Positions 44,791-55,420 of a stretch of 64,000 nt of DNA are shown in pieces (position 1 is the first letter of the stretch; each line of letters opens with the position of its first letter). Under the pieces are notes generated by a model. The model ran no database searches. It saw only the letters and a list, made by a program, of their open reading frames with translations, and was not told the origin of the DNA. The position numbers were made by a program, and so were the translations under genes. Origin of the DNA: Hygrocybe punicea (Eukaryota > Basidiomycota > Agaricomycetes > Agaricales > Hygrophoraceae); the NCBI GenBank assembly GCA_963556145.1, contig OY744470.1, positions 5,022,001 through 5,086,000 on the forward strand, written 5' to 3'.

Positions 44791-45330
44791 TGTTCCATGG
44801 CCAGCCAAAATACCCAGACCCGTCGGCCAATCCACGTTCCATGGCCAGCCGAAATACCCAGACCTCTCGGCCAATCCATGTTCCATGGCCAGCCGAAATA
44901 CCCAGACCTGTCGGCCAATCCACGTTCCATGGCCAGCCAAAATACCCAGACCCGTCAGCCAATCCACCTTTCATGGCCAGCCAAGATACGTAGTCCGGTC
45001 GGCCAATCCATGTTCCATGGCCAGCCGAAATACCCAGCCAGGTCGGCCAATCCATGTTCCATGGCCAGCCAAAATACCCAGACCCATCGGCCAATCCACG
45101 TTCCATGGCCAGCCAAAATACCCAGACCCGTCGGCCAATCCACGTTCCATGGCCAGCCGAAATACCCAGCCAGGTCGGCCAATCCACGTTCCATGGCCAG
45201 CCGATATACCCAGCCAGGTCGGCCAATCCATGTTCCATGGCCAGCCACAATACCCAGCCAGGTCGGCCAATCCACGTTCCATGGCCAGCCGATATATCCC
45301 TCTGCTTCGGCCAACCCATGCTTCTCCGAA
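44791..45330 (-). repeat. 44-bp subterminal array, right, about 12 units
   Basis: Same 44-bp unit as the left array, in inverted orientation (plus strand reads GGCCAGCCGAAATACCCAGA then CCTGTCGGCCAATCCATGTT then CCAT). It has half the copy number of the left array and adds GCCAGGTCGG variants. Confidence 0.95.
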
Positions 45331-45463
45331 CATGGAACCCTCAGCCAAGCCATCTGCCCTGGAGAAAGATATTGGTCGGCCGAGATAAGCCAGCCCACTT
45401 GGAGTGGGAATTGTCCATCTCGGCTGACCCATGTATCATGGAAAAGATATGCTGAAAGGGCTC
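45310..45463 (-). repeat. Right terminal inverted repeat of KDZ element
   Basis: Inverted counterpart of 25,236-25,385. The element ends where GTCCAAGCA begins at 45,464. Confidence 0.8.
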
Positions 45464-45472
45464 GTCCAAGCA
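45464..45472. other. Target site duplication (right), KDZ element
   Basis: GTCCAAGCA, identical to 25,227-25,235. Confidence 0.85.
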
Positions 45473-46197
45473 TGTAGTCAGTCCAGTACATAGTATTATC
45501 AATTGAAAGATTACCTTGTCCTTCTTATCATCTGCCCATCTCTTTCCACCCTTGCAAGACGTTTCACGTTGATCAATGGGAATAATCTGAAATGCCTTCT
45601 TTTTACCTTTAGCCTTAGCCATCTGATTCAACTCTGTCCATGTGGCATTGAATAACGCAGCAAGGTGAGTCACTTTGGTGAGTAGGAGAGGTTGCGCCTT
45701 GGCAGTCCATGTGCTGAACTTATAGGCCACCTTGAGTTCAGAACACTGAATATCTATCACATCGGCAACCTCACTACAAAACATACTCAAGTGATGTCAG
45801 ATGAATACTTTTGTACGTCGGATGTGGTCCCGATAGGGATATTGAATTCGAGGCAGAAGCCTTTGATGACATCAAATTCTTCATTGCATTTTGCGTCCGC
45901 TGCCCCAGCTGGCCCAAGAAGCTCCTTGACAAGGATGTTGACATTGTTGGCATCTCACTCATTGTTGGAGCCAGGAGGTGGATTGTATACCTCGTTGCGA
46001 TCTAGCACTTCGACATCTGGCTCTGAGTCGTCTAGTCTGTTGTTGTCACGCACTTTGTAGGCTGGCATTGGTTTGGGACGTGTTCGAGGACAAGGGGGCA
46101 TAGGGCTTTTGCCAGCCTCAACCGGCAGGTCCTTAGGGACAGGAGCTGCCCAGTGTGCTTTGGGACCTCGGCTTTGTTTTTGTCGAGCGTTCCCCAT
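45473..46197 (-). pseudogene. 5' half of the gene split by the KDZ transposon
   Basis: Start at 46,197: MGNARQKQSRGPKAHWAAPV, then KPMPAYKVRDNNRLDDSEPD and NEVYNPPPGSNNE. A TGA where CGA fits follows, then DANNVNILVKELLGPAGAA, EEFDVIKGFCLEFNIPIGTT and, after a break, DIQCSELKVAYKFSTWTAKA, HLAALFNATWTELNQMAKAK and KKAFQIIPIDQRETS up to ADDKKDK. The remaining 70 bases before the transposon look like the start of an intron (GTAATC) running to GACTACATGCTTGGAC. The reading resumes with VKAKRKK in the 3' half at 25,226, so the transposon probably landed inside or at the edge of this intron. The gene family is unnamed; function unknown. Confidence 0.62.
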
Positions 46198-46289
46198 GCA
46201 AGTCGCGATGAAGGATGATCAATGATCTTTGGCCGTTTCCGTGGTAACACACGATTTAATTTGACTCTCAAGCAACAAATGGATTTATG

Positions 46290-46912
46290 TATGTACAGTA
46301 CATGTCCCATATACGAAGGATAGACCAGCCGTGCACAAACAGAACAGATAGATGTCGAGAAAAATGGCTGGAGGTAGATAGTATAGTACAGAGGTTCCAA
46401 GCCGCCTGTAAAGCCGAGTACTGAGTAGGGTCAGCTTATGGCGACACATGCACCTGGGGTAGACATACCATGAAAGGTTCCATATAGTTCCTGGACAACA
46501 TCTCTCCACTAGGTAATGCAGATACGCTCACAGCGTCAGGGCGGCATTGGGTGACATCTGGGTTTTCCTAAGGTGAAAATTCAAGTGATTCAGCACAAAA
46601 ACTACATGGGCATCTGGGGAGGACATACCTGGGTTATTTCAGCCCAATTCCAGCTTGGTATCTCCCCGCAATGCACCAGAAATGTTCTCCGAGAGGGTGA
46701 CAAGGCCCAAATTTTGATCGTGCCCATACTTGGAAAATGGGGCCTGAAAGTTGGTTGTGCACCTGGAGAGGGATGAGGGGATGATAGAACAGAAAGAATT
46801 AGATGGAAATGTTGAGAATTGGATGAGAAACGGCTCACCGATGTTTCGTGTGCCAGAGTGACAAAAGTCGCATGTTACGTGTGATGTGACAACCTTTCTG
46901 AAAACAGCAATA
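46290..46912 (-). repeat. Dispersed repeat copy B (empty gypsy target)
   Basis: Inverted copy of 13,505-14,031 plus 20,396-20,495, about 95% alike by eye and uninterrupted. It shows GGCTTGGAACCTCTGTAC where copy A has the gypsy element. Exon-like content as described for copy A. Confidence 0.85.
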
Positions 46913-47220
46913 AAAAGGAGATTTGTAGAAACAACTTTTAAATGTATTTTCATTAAAACAATAGATACCAGATAGATGAAAAATCTGGTGCATCTTTTAA
47001 TTAAGACCAAATATAAAGTTAGAACCCTGGGGGGAGGACTGCACAACACCACCCAGCAAATGAAGATGGCAATAAAAGGGGACTGGTGCTTGCATGGAAT
47101 AATACTATTACACTCACTAAGCACACACAAGATGAGCCCCATCTAATCAATTGGCAGTGTATTTGAAGATATTATAGTTATAAATAAGGGAGATAATTAC
47201 ATAGAAAGAATCATTACAAA
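46913..47220. other. AT-rich 3' flank of the Plavaka transposase
   Basis: About 300 bases without a gene. Probably contains the 3' untranslated part and terminus of the Plavaka element, since the dispersed repeat ends abruptly at about 46,912. No inverted repeat partner was confirmed. Confidence 0.4.
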
Positions 47221-50200
47221 TTAAAAAGCAATCTCATGAGATTGATGATCAGCATATTTATTTACATAAAAAGCTTCAAATGCATCAAGAGAATCATGAT
47301 GTGAAAAATCCTGAGGGAGAAAGGTTTTATCAGCCTTTCCAATAAGGTGAGCATGACGAAGAATACAGTCTAAATGAATGACTGCCTTTGAATATGACCC
47401 ATCTGGAAGAAAATCAGGCTCAACAGTCCACATACCAGTATCCTCACAAGGTTCATTCCCAATAGGTGAAAACCAATGAACCAAGGCACAAGGATAAGTA
47501 ACATCATCATAAGTAAATGAAAATAAAAGGAAAACACGTGCAGCATGCAGTCCCTGAAAGCCTTCCAAGTTTGGGTCTTTTTCAACAAATATACAATCAT
47601 AGCGGCTAGGACCTTGGCGCCATGATGAAGTTGCACAAATTCGTTCACGGTGCATGCCATGAATCCCAGATAAGTCACTTGGAGCATAGAATATTGCAAT
47701 AGCAGATGGGTAGACATAGACTCCATGGCCATCAAATTGAGGACAGTCCTGCAGATTAACATCCTGTCCAGAAACCTCTGCATGTGGGTGTAGTTGATCA
47801 AAAAGGAAGCGCCGAATAAGCTCCTGAAGATCCAATTGACCAATGTGATAGCCCAGTTCATGGACATCTCTAGGATACCCCTGTGCTGCAATATTTTTAA
47901 GACAGCATCCAATTGGATGAAATTGCACTCACCTCGAGTTTTTGCAAGTTTAACCTCTCCAAGATACTTAAGCCCTTCATCAGCATCAGCATCCCCATCC
48001 TCATCCTCATCTTCAGCTTCTTCATCATCCAACTCTAATCCAAGAGCCACTGGCAACTGGTATTGTGGCCCCACAAAGCCATGGCCCTCCATCATACCAC
48101 GTGAAGTAAAGTTGACTTTAGCAGCAGCAAGCTTGTCAAGGCGTTGATTGGTGATAAGCATCTGACCAAGAGCTTCATAATGGCTGGAGCGGCGCCATGG
48201 TTTCTTGACAGCTTTGATATGTTTGGATTCTGTGATTGATGAGCAGAGACCATTAGGAGCACCATACATCTGGATAAGGTAGAGGTAGTGAAGAAGGGAG
48301 TGCTGGCAAGGCAATGAGAATCCAGTAGGTCGCACGCCAACATCATGGAATGTTTCTCGGTAATGGTGAAAAGAATTAAGGGCATTTTCCAATGAAACAA
48401 GGGAATCTTCAGTAATCACTGAACAGCGTATAATGTAGCAAAGCTCAGTGAAGGCGCTAAGAGCTCGAACCATTTCCTTTGGAACATGGCCAGTAATAGC
48501 AGGGATGAAAACCTGTGATATTATTAAAAGTGCATCTTTTTATATACAAAGTTAAAAATTACCTTCATTAGAGCTTTGGAGTCATCACCTGTCCACTGTT
48601 TGAAATCTCTACCATCATAAAAGCGACGTAAACCAGGAAATGATGGTGCAGCTGCCACTCTAGAATTTTATCAGTATTATTTATATTTTATTACCAATTA
48701 CTCACCTCCTGTCAATATCTGCAAGTATTCTTTTTGCTTCTTGTGGTGGATGAGCCAGCTGGATGTATTCTACAACCCAATCAACCAGGTGATCCTTGAA
48801 ACACCCTTTGATGACTTGATGGAGGATATCTGGTGATAAAAGCTCATGTATATCTGCTCGAGGAAATCCAGTTGTAAATGGCTACAATTTTATATTTACC
48901 ATGATGAATATCAGGTTAATGCATGATGCTTACAATGATATCTCCAACAATTCCATAGTTGTCCCACAGCTCATGCATACTCCCAGCTTGAAGTAAGAGG
49001 TCGGTGTGCTCGTGTGAGCGACGGCCTGCTGGTTCATCAAGATCTTCACGTAAAGATGTGCAGCTATAACACAATCAGTGAAGAGACCTCAAAATATTTG
49101 GCCCTTTACATACCGTGGACACCATCCTTGTACAATACCAGCAAGTATTACCTGTTCTTGGTAGTCTGCAATATACGGGCCTAATCCATAGATAGCACGA
49201 CGGAAATGCCCATCAGCACACCGTGTAACTCGAGGAACTGTCATGTGGGGGCGCAAGGGTAAAAGGATTTGGTGAAGAGATGAATGATAAAGCTGGCGAC
49301 GAAACCTCCGAAAGTCAGCATCCTCAGCATATTCCTTTGTGGCTAAATATTTTTTTAAAACAATTAAACACAAAGACAATAAAGGCAGCATACTTTTTGG
49401 AATAGCTAAAAAGCCAATAAGCGAAAGAGCATTTCGATGAGCTCGTCGAACACCATTGTGAACATTTCCAACCAAGGCATATAGAGGATGATACTCAGTA
49501 TGGCCAGTGGCAACTGAGACGGTGGTCTTGTCACTTCCTAGAACTACTGGCACAAACATCGCTCCATGGGTCTCTTCATCTTCAGCAATCCTGTCCTATA
49601 TTTTATGTCAGTCAAGAAGCAACCATAAAAATAAGTTCACTTACTGCTTGTGCCCATGCCCAATTACCTGACATAAGATCCATATATTGGCGCATTTTAT
49701 TCTTGTCAAAAACTTGCTTCAGGGAATAGTCAAACTCATCAGCAAAATCTGGATTTCCAATCTGCTGCTCCATTGTGAGAAGTGGATCCCGAAACCATAT
49801 GTCGTATTTTGCTGTCATCCAAGGTGGCACTTCACCATCCTCCGGGAGAACTCCGTTATACTCCACTGAGAAAGTCTGCCAGGGAATATCACCGACAGCA
49901 GTCAAATCGATGACAGAATACATCTCTCGATGATTTGCAAACGGAGGTGGCTGTTCGGGGTAAAGGGCAGCAAGGTTGTTGAGAAGTTTATCGATATTAC
50001 CGCCAGACATTTGTTCTTCTGCAAAAATAAAGTTTGCAAACTCAAATTCTGCCCGGGAGTTGTACGGAGAATAATCATCGAAAGCTCGTTCCTCAGGAGG
50101 GGGAGGGGGAGCACCAGGTGGGCAATCAAACCCATTCACATCACAAGGAGTACCATCGAGGATGGGATGCATATTCTCAGGCTCACTGGCAGCGTCCGGC

Positions 50201-50511
50201 AGTGCCTGTGATGATCTCGAAGCACTACCAGTAGATGTTGCAGAAGTTGGGCTGGGGGAATTACTAGATTCTGGTTCGACGTCTTGCAACTGTGAAGGTC
50301 CAGGTGTCGGGGATTGGCTTGAACTTCTCAATGGTGATAGCCCACTGGCAGGTGGTATAGGCTTATTAAGACGTTGATGACGAGCATGGTATCTGGGGTG
50401 CACGGCGTCCATATGCTGTGTAAGTCCACCAGTCGTCTTGCATGCCTTCCGACATGTCTCGATCGGGCACACAAAGATAGCCGGCTGGAAGGTTTTACGA
50501 GGCAACACCAT
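47221..50511 (-). CDS. Plavaka-type transposase with C2H2 zinc finger
   Basis: Cut-and-paste transposase of the CACTA-related Plavaka group. Start at 50,511: MVLPRKTFQPAIFVCPIETC, then KACKTTGGLTQHMDAVH, a C2H2 finger. A Ser/Pro-rich linker follows, then EFEFANFIFAEEQMSGGNID, FADEFDYSLKQVFDKNKMRQ and MSGNWAWAQA. Later exons give FVPVVLGSDKTTVSVATGH (first catalytic Asp), HPLYALVGNVHNGVRRAHRN, DILHQVIKGCFKDHLVDWV (second Asp), DFKQWTGDDSKALMKVFIPA, SSITESKHIKAVKKPWRRSS (Glu) and the C-terminal block that matches the relic at 1-953. At least seven short introns. Exon phases appear workable and no premature stop was noted, so the gene may be intact. It faces away from the partner gene at 51,021. 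Confidence 0.85.
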
Positions 50512-51020
50512 TGAAGTGGGAAATCAAAAAATTGCTTCGCGACGAGGATTATTTGATGAACGTAAATGAGTTGAAGTACAAATATGCACTACGTGAAAAG
50601 TGGGAGGAAGGGAAATCCGAGTCGTTGATTTCAGAAAAGGAACTTCGTGCACAAGGTATGTGATTTGTGGGCCACGCAGAGAGCAGCACACTCAAAGCCT
50701 GTGAGTAGCAGACAATGGTTAGCTGAGAGCAATAGGCACAGAAAAATGGCAAAGACGAACGCTACACAATCCCAGGCGGCCAGCAGATAGGAGGAGTCCG
50801 GATCCAATGGGCGTAGATAAGGCACAGACAGCGAGCGCCGCAGGTAGCACCGATAGCAGGCAGCGATGAGGAAGTTGGAAATGGAGTTGGAAAGCGCTGT
50901 TAATGAGCAGTAGTGGCGGACTTGGAACAAATGAGAATTGGGAGTGTGACGAGGATTTAAAAAACATACATTTTATTTGCGTCCCGTGTTCTTAAACCAC
51001 ATCACCACCATTCCGCACCA
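50512..51020. promoter_or_regulatory. Divergent promoter region of the Plavaka element
   Basis: About 510 bases between two outward-facing genes. GC-rich, with AGCAGTAGTGGCGG and AGGCAGCGATGAGGA words; no TATA box was assigned. Short open frames on the minus strand here lack any protein signature. Confidence 0.45.
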
Positions 51021-53255
51021 ATGGCTAAACGCACAAAATTGGTTACAGTTCCAATGACACTTCGAAAGGATCGTGCTTCCAATCCTGGAATACCTGATCA
51101 GACGAAACTGAGGCGAACGTCAGCACAGGTCCAAGAAGAAAAGGCAAAAAAGGCAGAAGAAAGTGCTCGAAAGGAAACAGCACACACCTCTGCTATGTTG
51201 GCTGTAGCAAGCAAAGAAAACGAGATGGCAGAGCAAGACGAGTTGGCCAGAAAGACGGCAGACCACCCCCCGATTGGAACGGCAAAGAAGGCCCCGTGAT
51301 CCTACACAAAAGTCCAGGCCCAGACCACGGAGTTTCCAGTCAATGCAAGAGTCCCTGTTCCCTTGAGCATTGTCAAAAATCCCCCCAAGAAAGTCACTGC
51401 AAAAGAAGCCCGCGCAATCAAGATGGCGGAGGAAAAGTCGGATGCCTACAGGATTGATGGTAAGTCTATTGCTAATGAATCTGCTCGAGTTCTTACCTAT
51501 CACAGACGGTGACTGGCGTTGGTTAGTAACGGACAACGCCCCACTAGTAAGTGCTGTGTTGAAATGGAGCGCTGAAGAAACTGACTTACATGAAGCAAGA
51601 CCTTGGCAACGATGCTACAAAGGCACCCATTAACGATGTGGACATGGACATGGACAACGGTGAACTCACCAGTGCAGCAACGATGGAGAACAGTAAGAAG
51701 AAAAAGGACAAACACGCCCTCCGGAAGGCGATCAACCTTATTGATGAATCAGATAGCGCAGAACCGAAGTCCCTAAAGAGGAAACCGAATGAACCTGAGG
51801 ACTTTGATGTGGAAAGGTATGTACTTCGTCACCATGCCCCATTCTGACTATCGCTCACATAAACGTCTCTGTGTGCGCAGGCCGGCTCCTAAGAAAACTA
51901 ATAAGACCAACACTGGTGGACTTCGTGTGGACTGGGTCCAGAACAAGAAAAAACTTACCTCAATGCTAGCATCTGAGTCCAAGTCCAAGCAATCTGTTGA
52001 ACTTGTTCAGATAGGTTTTATTGATTCCGAGGATGACAACGACAACGTTGAGCGAGCTGCCATGTCCCGAGATGCCACTCCTGTCCGCTATTATGGGGGA
52101 GGCACAGTTGCCAAGGTGGAAGCGCCAGTACATTATTTTTTTTTGAGTATTCATTCTACTGATACCCCTTGAAATAGGTACGCTCACTTGCCAAAATCAG
52201 CATAAAGGCTGAGCCTGATTCTGCAAAGATGAAGAGCCGTGTTGTGTCAGGCCAAGTCAAGAAGGAATATATCACCATGAATGACTTACCTGCCGATGAT
52301 CGCGAGGCTTTCCGTACTTGTTTCATTCCACTACTACGAGAATATACTGGGACTTTGGCATCGTGGGAGCAACCTGATGAGATGGACATCCGAAATCTGT
52401 GGTCCCTTGCCTTTTCATATCAGCTTGACAACGATTTTATTGGTGCCATTTCTAAACTTGTAAGTTCTTGTAAATTTAATTTCATATTACTACTAACAAT
52501 TCAGTCTGAGGATCGCCTATCCAAATGGCGGAATAAATTCGCAATGGTGGCAATGATTTGCGTGGACAAGTATTTCACTGAGGCCGACTTTACTCCCGAG
52601 GAACGTGTATTACATGTTCAATGGCTGCTGGGTGAGAGTGATAAATCATCCCCCTTTTATTATAAGCTTTGCGAGGAGGGGGGAAAACCTGTGGTACGTC
52701 TCATATTTCAATATAAACAAATTGGTATTCATTGGTTTCTAGGGAATATTCCAATCCGAAATTGTATCAACTATCCTCGCAACTCATATCTCTTCCATTT
52801 CCGGCATTCCCCTTGGTTGTCGATTGAAGATGAAACCTGTCGGCGCCCTCGTCTACTCTCTCCAAGCTGTGAGTCCCTCCGACACCTGAACTTCCTTGGC
52901 TGACTATACATATATACAGGCTAAACGTGCTCTTCTCTGCTGGGTGAGTGGCTCGAAGAAGGCAATCCATGGCCCACCCGGCTACTTCTCGAAGTCCAAT
53001 TGGGGCGACCGAATTGAGAGGCGGGATGGGAAGGAAGTACTCGTTAAAAGGACCTCATCTCTTATGAAGTTAGCGGGAAAGCTTACCGATGTACAATGGA
53101 AGAAGATCCTCGACAGCGCATTAGCGGAAGCTAAGTATAAGAAATTGGACAGCAGCAATTCTCTTTCTACCTTGGATGACTCCTCAGACTTCGAAATCGA
53201 GGATGGCGACAAGGACCTTATTCAGGTGGATGATGACGGCGCCCGGGCCAATTAA
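51021..53255 (+). CDS. Plavaka-associated partner protein, unknown function
   Basis: A multi-exon gene reading outward from the shared spacer. N-terminal exon: MAKRTKLVTVPMTLRKDRAS, then an Ala/Lys/Glu-rich helical stretch. Further exons give PKKVTAKEARAIKMAEEKSD, DLGNDATKAPINDVDMDMDN, SDSAEPKSLKRKPNEPEDFD, GLRVDWVQNKKKLTSMLASE and MSRDATPVRYYGGGTVAKVE. The folded C-terminal half starts KKEYITMNDLPADDREAFRT and runs through CFIPLLREYTGTLASWEQPD, LWSLAFSYQLDNDFIGAISK, RWRNKFAMVAMICVDKYFTE-like residues, ISSISGIPLGCRLKMKPVGA, AKRALLCWVSGSKKAIHGPP and YFSKSNWGDRIERRDG. The C-terminal half resembles proteins annotated as DUF6532 in Agaricomycetes; this is from memory and not certain. It ends acidic at 53,255. 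It may be an accessory factor for transposition. Confidence 0.65.
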
Positions 53256-53940
53256 TAATTGGTAAGTAATTCCTGTTTCTCTAATACTTTTTTACCAATC
53301 CCCTCCCTTGCCAGGCAAACCACATCCCCCGAAGCAATGCAAACCCAGTTGCCCCACAACTCCCCCGTTTCACCATTCTCGTTTGCTTCTCGCTGCTCGC
53401 TCCTTGCATTTGGACTTACTATGCTGTTTCTCGTGTCGTCTTATTACCTGTCCCCCTCCCCCGCATCCGTTTCTCCCATGCTCCTACTTCCCCTCCCGCC
53501 TCTTCTCTCCCTTTTCTTCTCACCTTCTGGCCACTCATTGCGGCCTTTCTTATTATACCATGGACCGTAGATAGTGAAATGAAAATCGTGGCAAAAGTGA
53601 TGCTGAAAGCGTCACTTTTTTGCCACTTTATTTTAACTTTTTGTGCTACTTGCCAGCCTTCCAAAGTATCAACAAGCTGAACAACTAATAAAAAGCAACT
53701 GCTTTTTGAATGGCTTTGAATGCTTTTTGACCTTTTTGCTCTTTTTTCCGGAGTTCTAAACTGCTAAAAGGTAAACGACACTAATCTACTTGCAGCCCTT
53801 TCATGCACTTTTTTGCAGCTTGTACAAGTGAAATCACCTTTTCCAAGTCCAGCCACCTTTTCCAAGAAAACCCACCTGGCTTTTAAAAGGTGAATCTCTT
53901 GACCCCTTTTCGAACTTTATCCTCTTGACCAAGTGTTTAA
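53256..53940. other. T-rich flank of the Plavaka element
   Basis: Pyrimidine-rich DNA (CCCCTCCCCCGCATCC type near 53,455), then T-rich DNA with many CACTTTTTTG/AAAAGGTG-like words at 53,610-53,930 (TTTTTGCCACTTTATTTTAA, CACCTTTTCCAAG twice). No gene. It may contain the right end of the element. Confidence 0.4.
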
Positions 53941-54660
53941 AGGTGCGAAAAAAGGTCTTGTGTATTTACTGATGATGGAGTTGTTTCAAGCGCCGTTGAA
54001 CCCGGTCAAGGTCAGAGGCATCGAAATGGTATTTGCTATCGGTTTGGACGACAGGTTGTATCACGGCCTTCTCCACAGAGTCCTCTTTGCTAAGGCTATT
54101 ACCTTCCTGCTTCTTGTTGAGGTCATTCATTGTTGACACTGGGTGATAAACAGAGGAAGAAAGGTATCTTCAGTGTATTTCAAGGATCGAGCGTCGGTAA
54201 TTTGGAATGCTACATCAGCACCATTGAACGGTGGCGATGGCTTATAAGGAAATGGCAGCATCGGGTTGTACTCTCATAATGGAGCTCCGTACACCGGGTT
54301 CGAAGTTACGGGAATAGGGCCTTCGGGATACACCACATTGTGTGACACTAGAGGAAGAATCAGCTGAGGTCCCCACGGCAGGGTAAACACTGTAGGACCA
54401 ATACATGGTAATTTTCACCCTGTTGGAACCCAAGGCACATGCCTAACAAGCTGGGTAAAAAATCCCAAACTGCAGGTAATTACACCAAAGGAACTGGGTT
54501 ACAGCACCTGTTGATCTTCGCCAGTTTCATGACCAGTTTCACCAGGCTGAGCCCATTCTGGGTGGTTTTCACCACTCCCAAAACAATGACCCGTTGTCCC
54601 GGATTGCTCACCATCGATAGCACCAGTTTTCTGGTCAATTGATCCTGACATAATCTGATG
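53941..54660. other. Unique spacer without recognised gene
   Basis: Only frames of 60-70 codons without motif on either strand. Confidence 0.35.
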
Positions 54661-54666
54661 CGAGAA

Positions 54667-54975
54667 AGTCAGGATTCACAGGGTGCACAGTAGCATACCA
54701 TGTCACACAGTATCTTGAAAGTACTTGACAAGTATACTAAATATCATTACCAGAACTTTCAGCATGGTATTGTAACAGTATTCAGATATAAACTACAATA
54801 CTTGTGCTCAAATTCATCTGATCACACAGGGTGCGCAGTAGCATACCATGTCACACAGTATCTTGAAAGTACTTGACAAGTATACTAAATATCATTACCA
54901 TAACATTCAACATGGTATTGTAACAGTATTCAGACATAAACTACAATACTTGTGCTCAAATTCATCTGAAGGTAT
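54667..54975. repeat. Tandem duplication, unit about 155-160 bp
   Basis: CACAGGGTGCACAGTAGCAT starts near 54,677 and again, as CACAGGGTGCGCAGTAGCAT, near 54,825. Both are followed by ACCATGTCACACAGTATCTT and, about 120 bases later, ACAATACTTGTGCTCAAATT. The two copies differ at a handful of positions. Confidence 0.9.
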
Positions 54976-55194
54976 GAAGGCAAATGAGACTTATACCTTT
55001 TCAATAACATCAAGCCTTTTGTTTCACTACTTTTACTGTATCTACAGCAAAGTACCATATAGTTCGGATAGAATACTTGCAGCCTAAGATGAATAAAAGT
55101 ATTAAACTAGTATGGAGGTTGTGCCACTTTCACTACTAGGATACCTTTTGAATCATATCAAGATACAATATGAAATAGTATAGTACTGTTGCCA

Positions 55195-55375
55195 TATTTT
55201 GGATTTAAGATACTGTGTCAATACTTTTAAGATACTGTTGCAATACTTTTAAGATACTGTGACAATACTTTTAAGATACTGTTTCAATACTTTTAAGGTA
55301 CTGTTTCAATACTTCTAGGTTACTGTTTCAATACTTCTAAGTTACTGTTTCAATACTCTTAAAGAACTTTGCAAA
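55195..55375. repeat. 22-bp tandem repeat, about 8 units
   Basis: Units of the form AAGATACTGTTTCAATACTT plus TT; later copies drift to AGTTACTGTTTCAATACTTC. No coding content. Confidence 0.9.
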
Positions 55376-55420
55376 ATAGTATAGTACTGCTTCAATACTG
55401 GTCAGATACTTCGCAAAATG

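Larger units (their letters stand above)
25236..45463. mobile_element. KDZ DNA transposon of about 20.2 kb with modifier cargo
   Basis: Bounded by a 9-bp direct repeat and inverted ends. The left end carries CAGCATATCTTTTCC at 25,243, and the same word occurs inverted at the right end (45,454-45,440). In both, CAATTCCCACTCC, CTCGGCCGACCAATATCTTT and GATGGCTTGGC follow, then a 44-bp array. Gene order inside: KDZ transposase (-), Ulp1-type protease (-), TET/JBP dioxygenase (+), JmjC-type protein (+), unknown gene (-). Fungal KDZ elements carrying TET/JBP genes were described by Iyer and colleagues (2014). This copy is remarkable because both ends, the duplication and the split target can be read. 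No premature stop was seen in the exons examined. Whether it is active is unknown. Confidence 0.85.

Noticed and set aside
25236..45463. Inversion between the two 44-bp arrays as the cause of the split gene
   Set aside because: The two gene halves are collinear on the minus strand and flanked by a 9-bp direct repeat, which fits insertion, not inversion.
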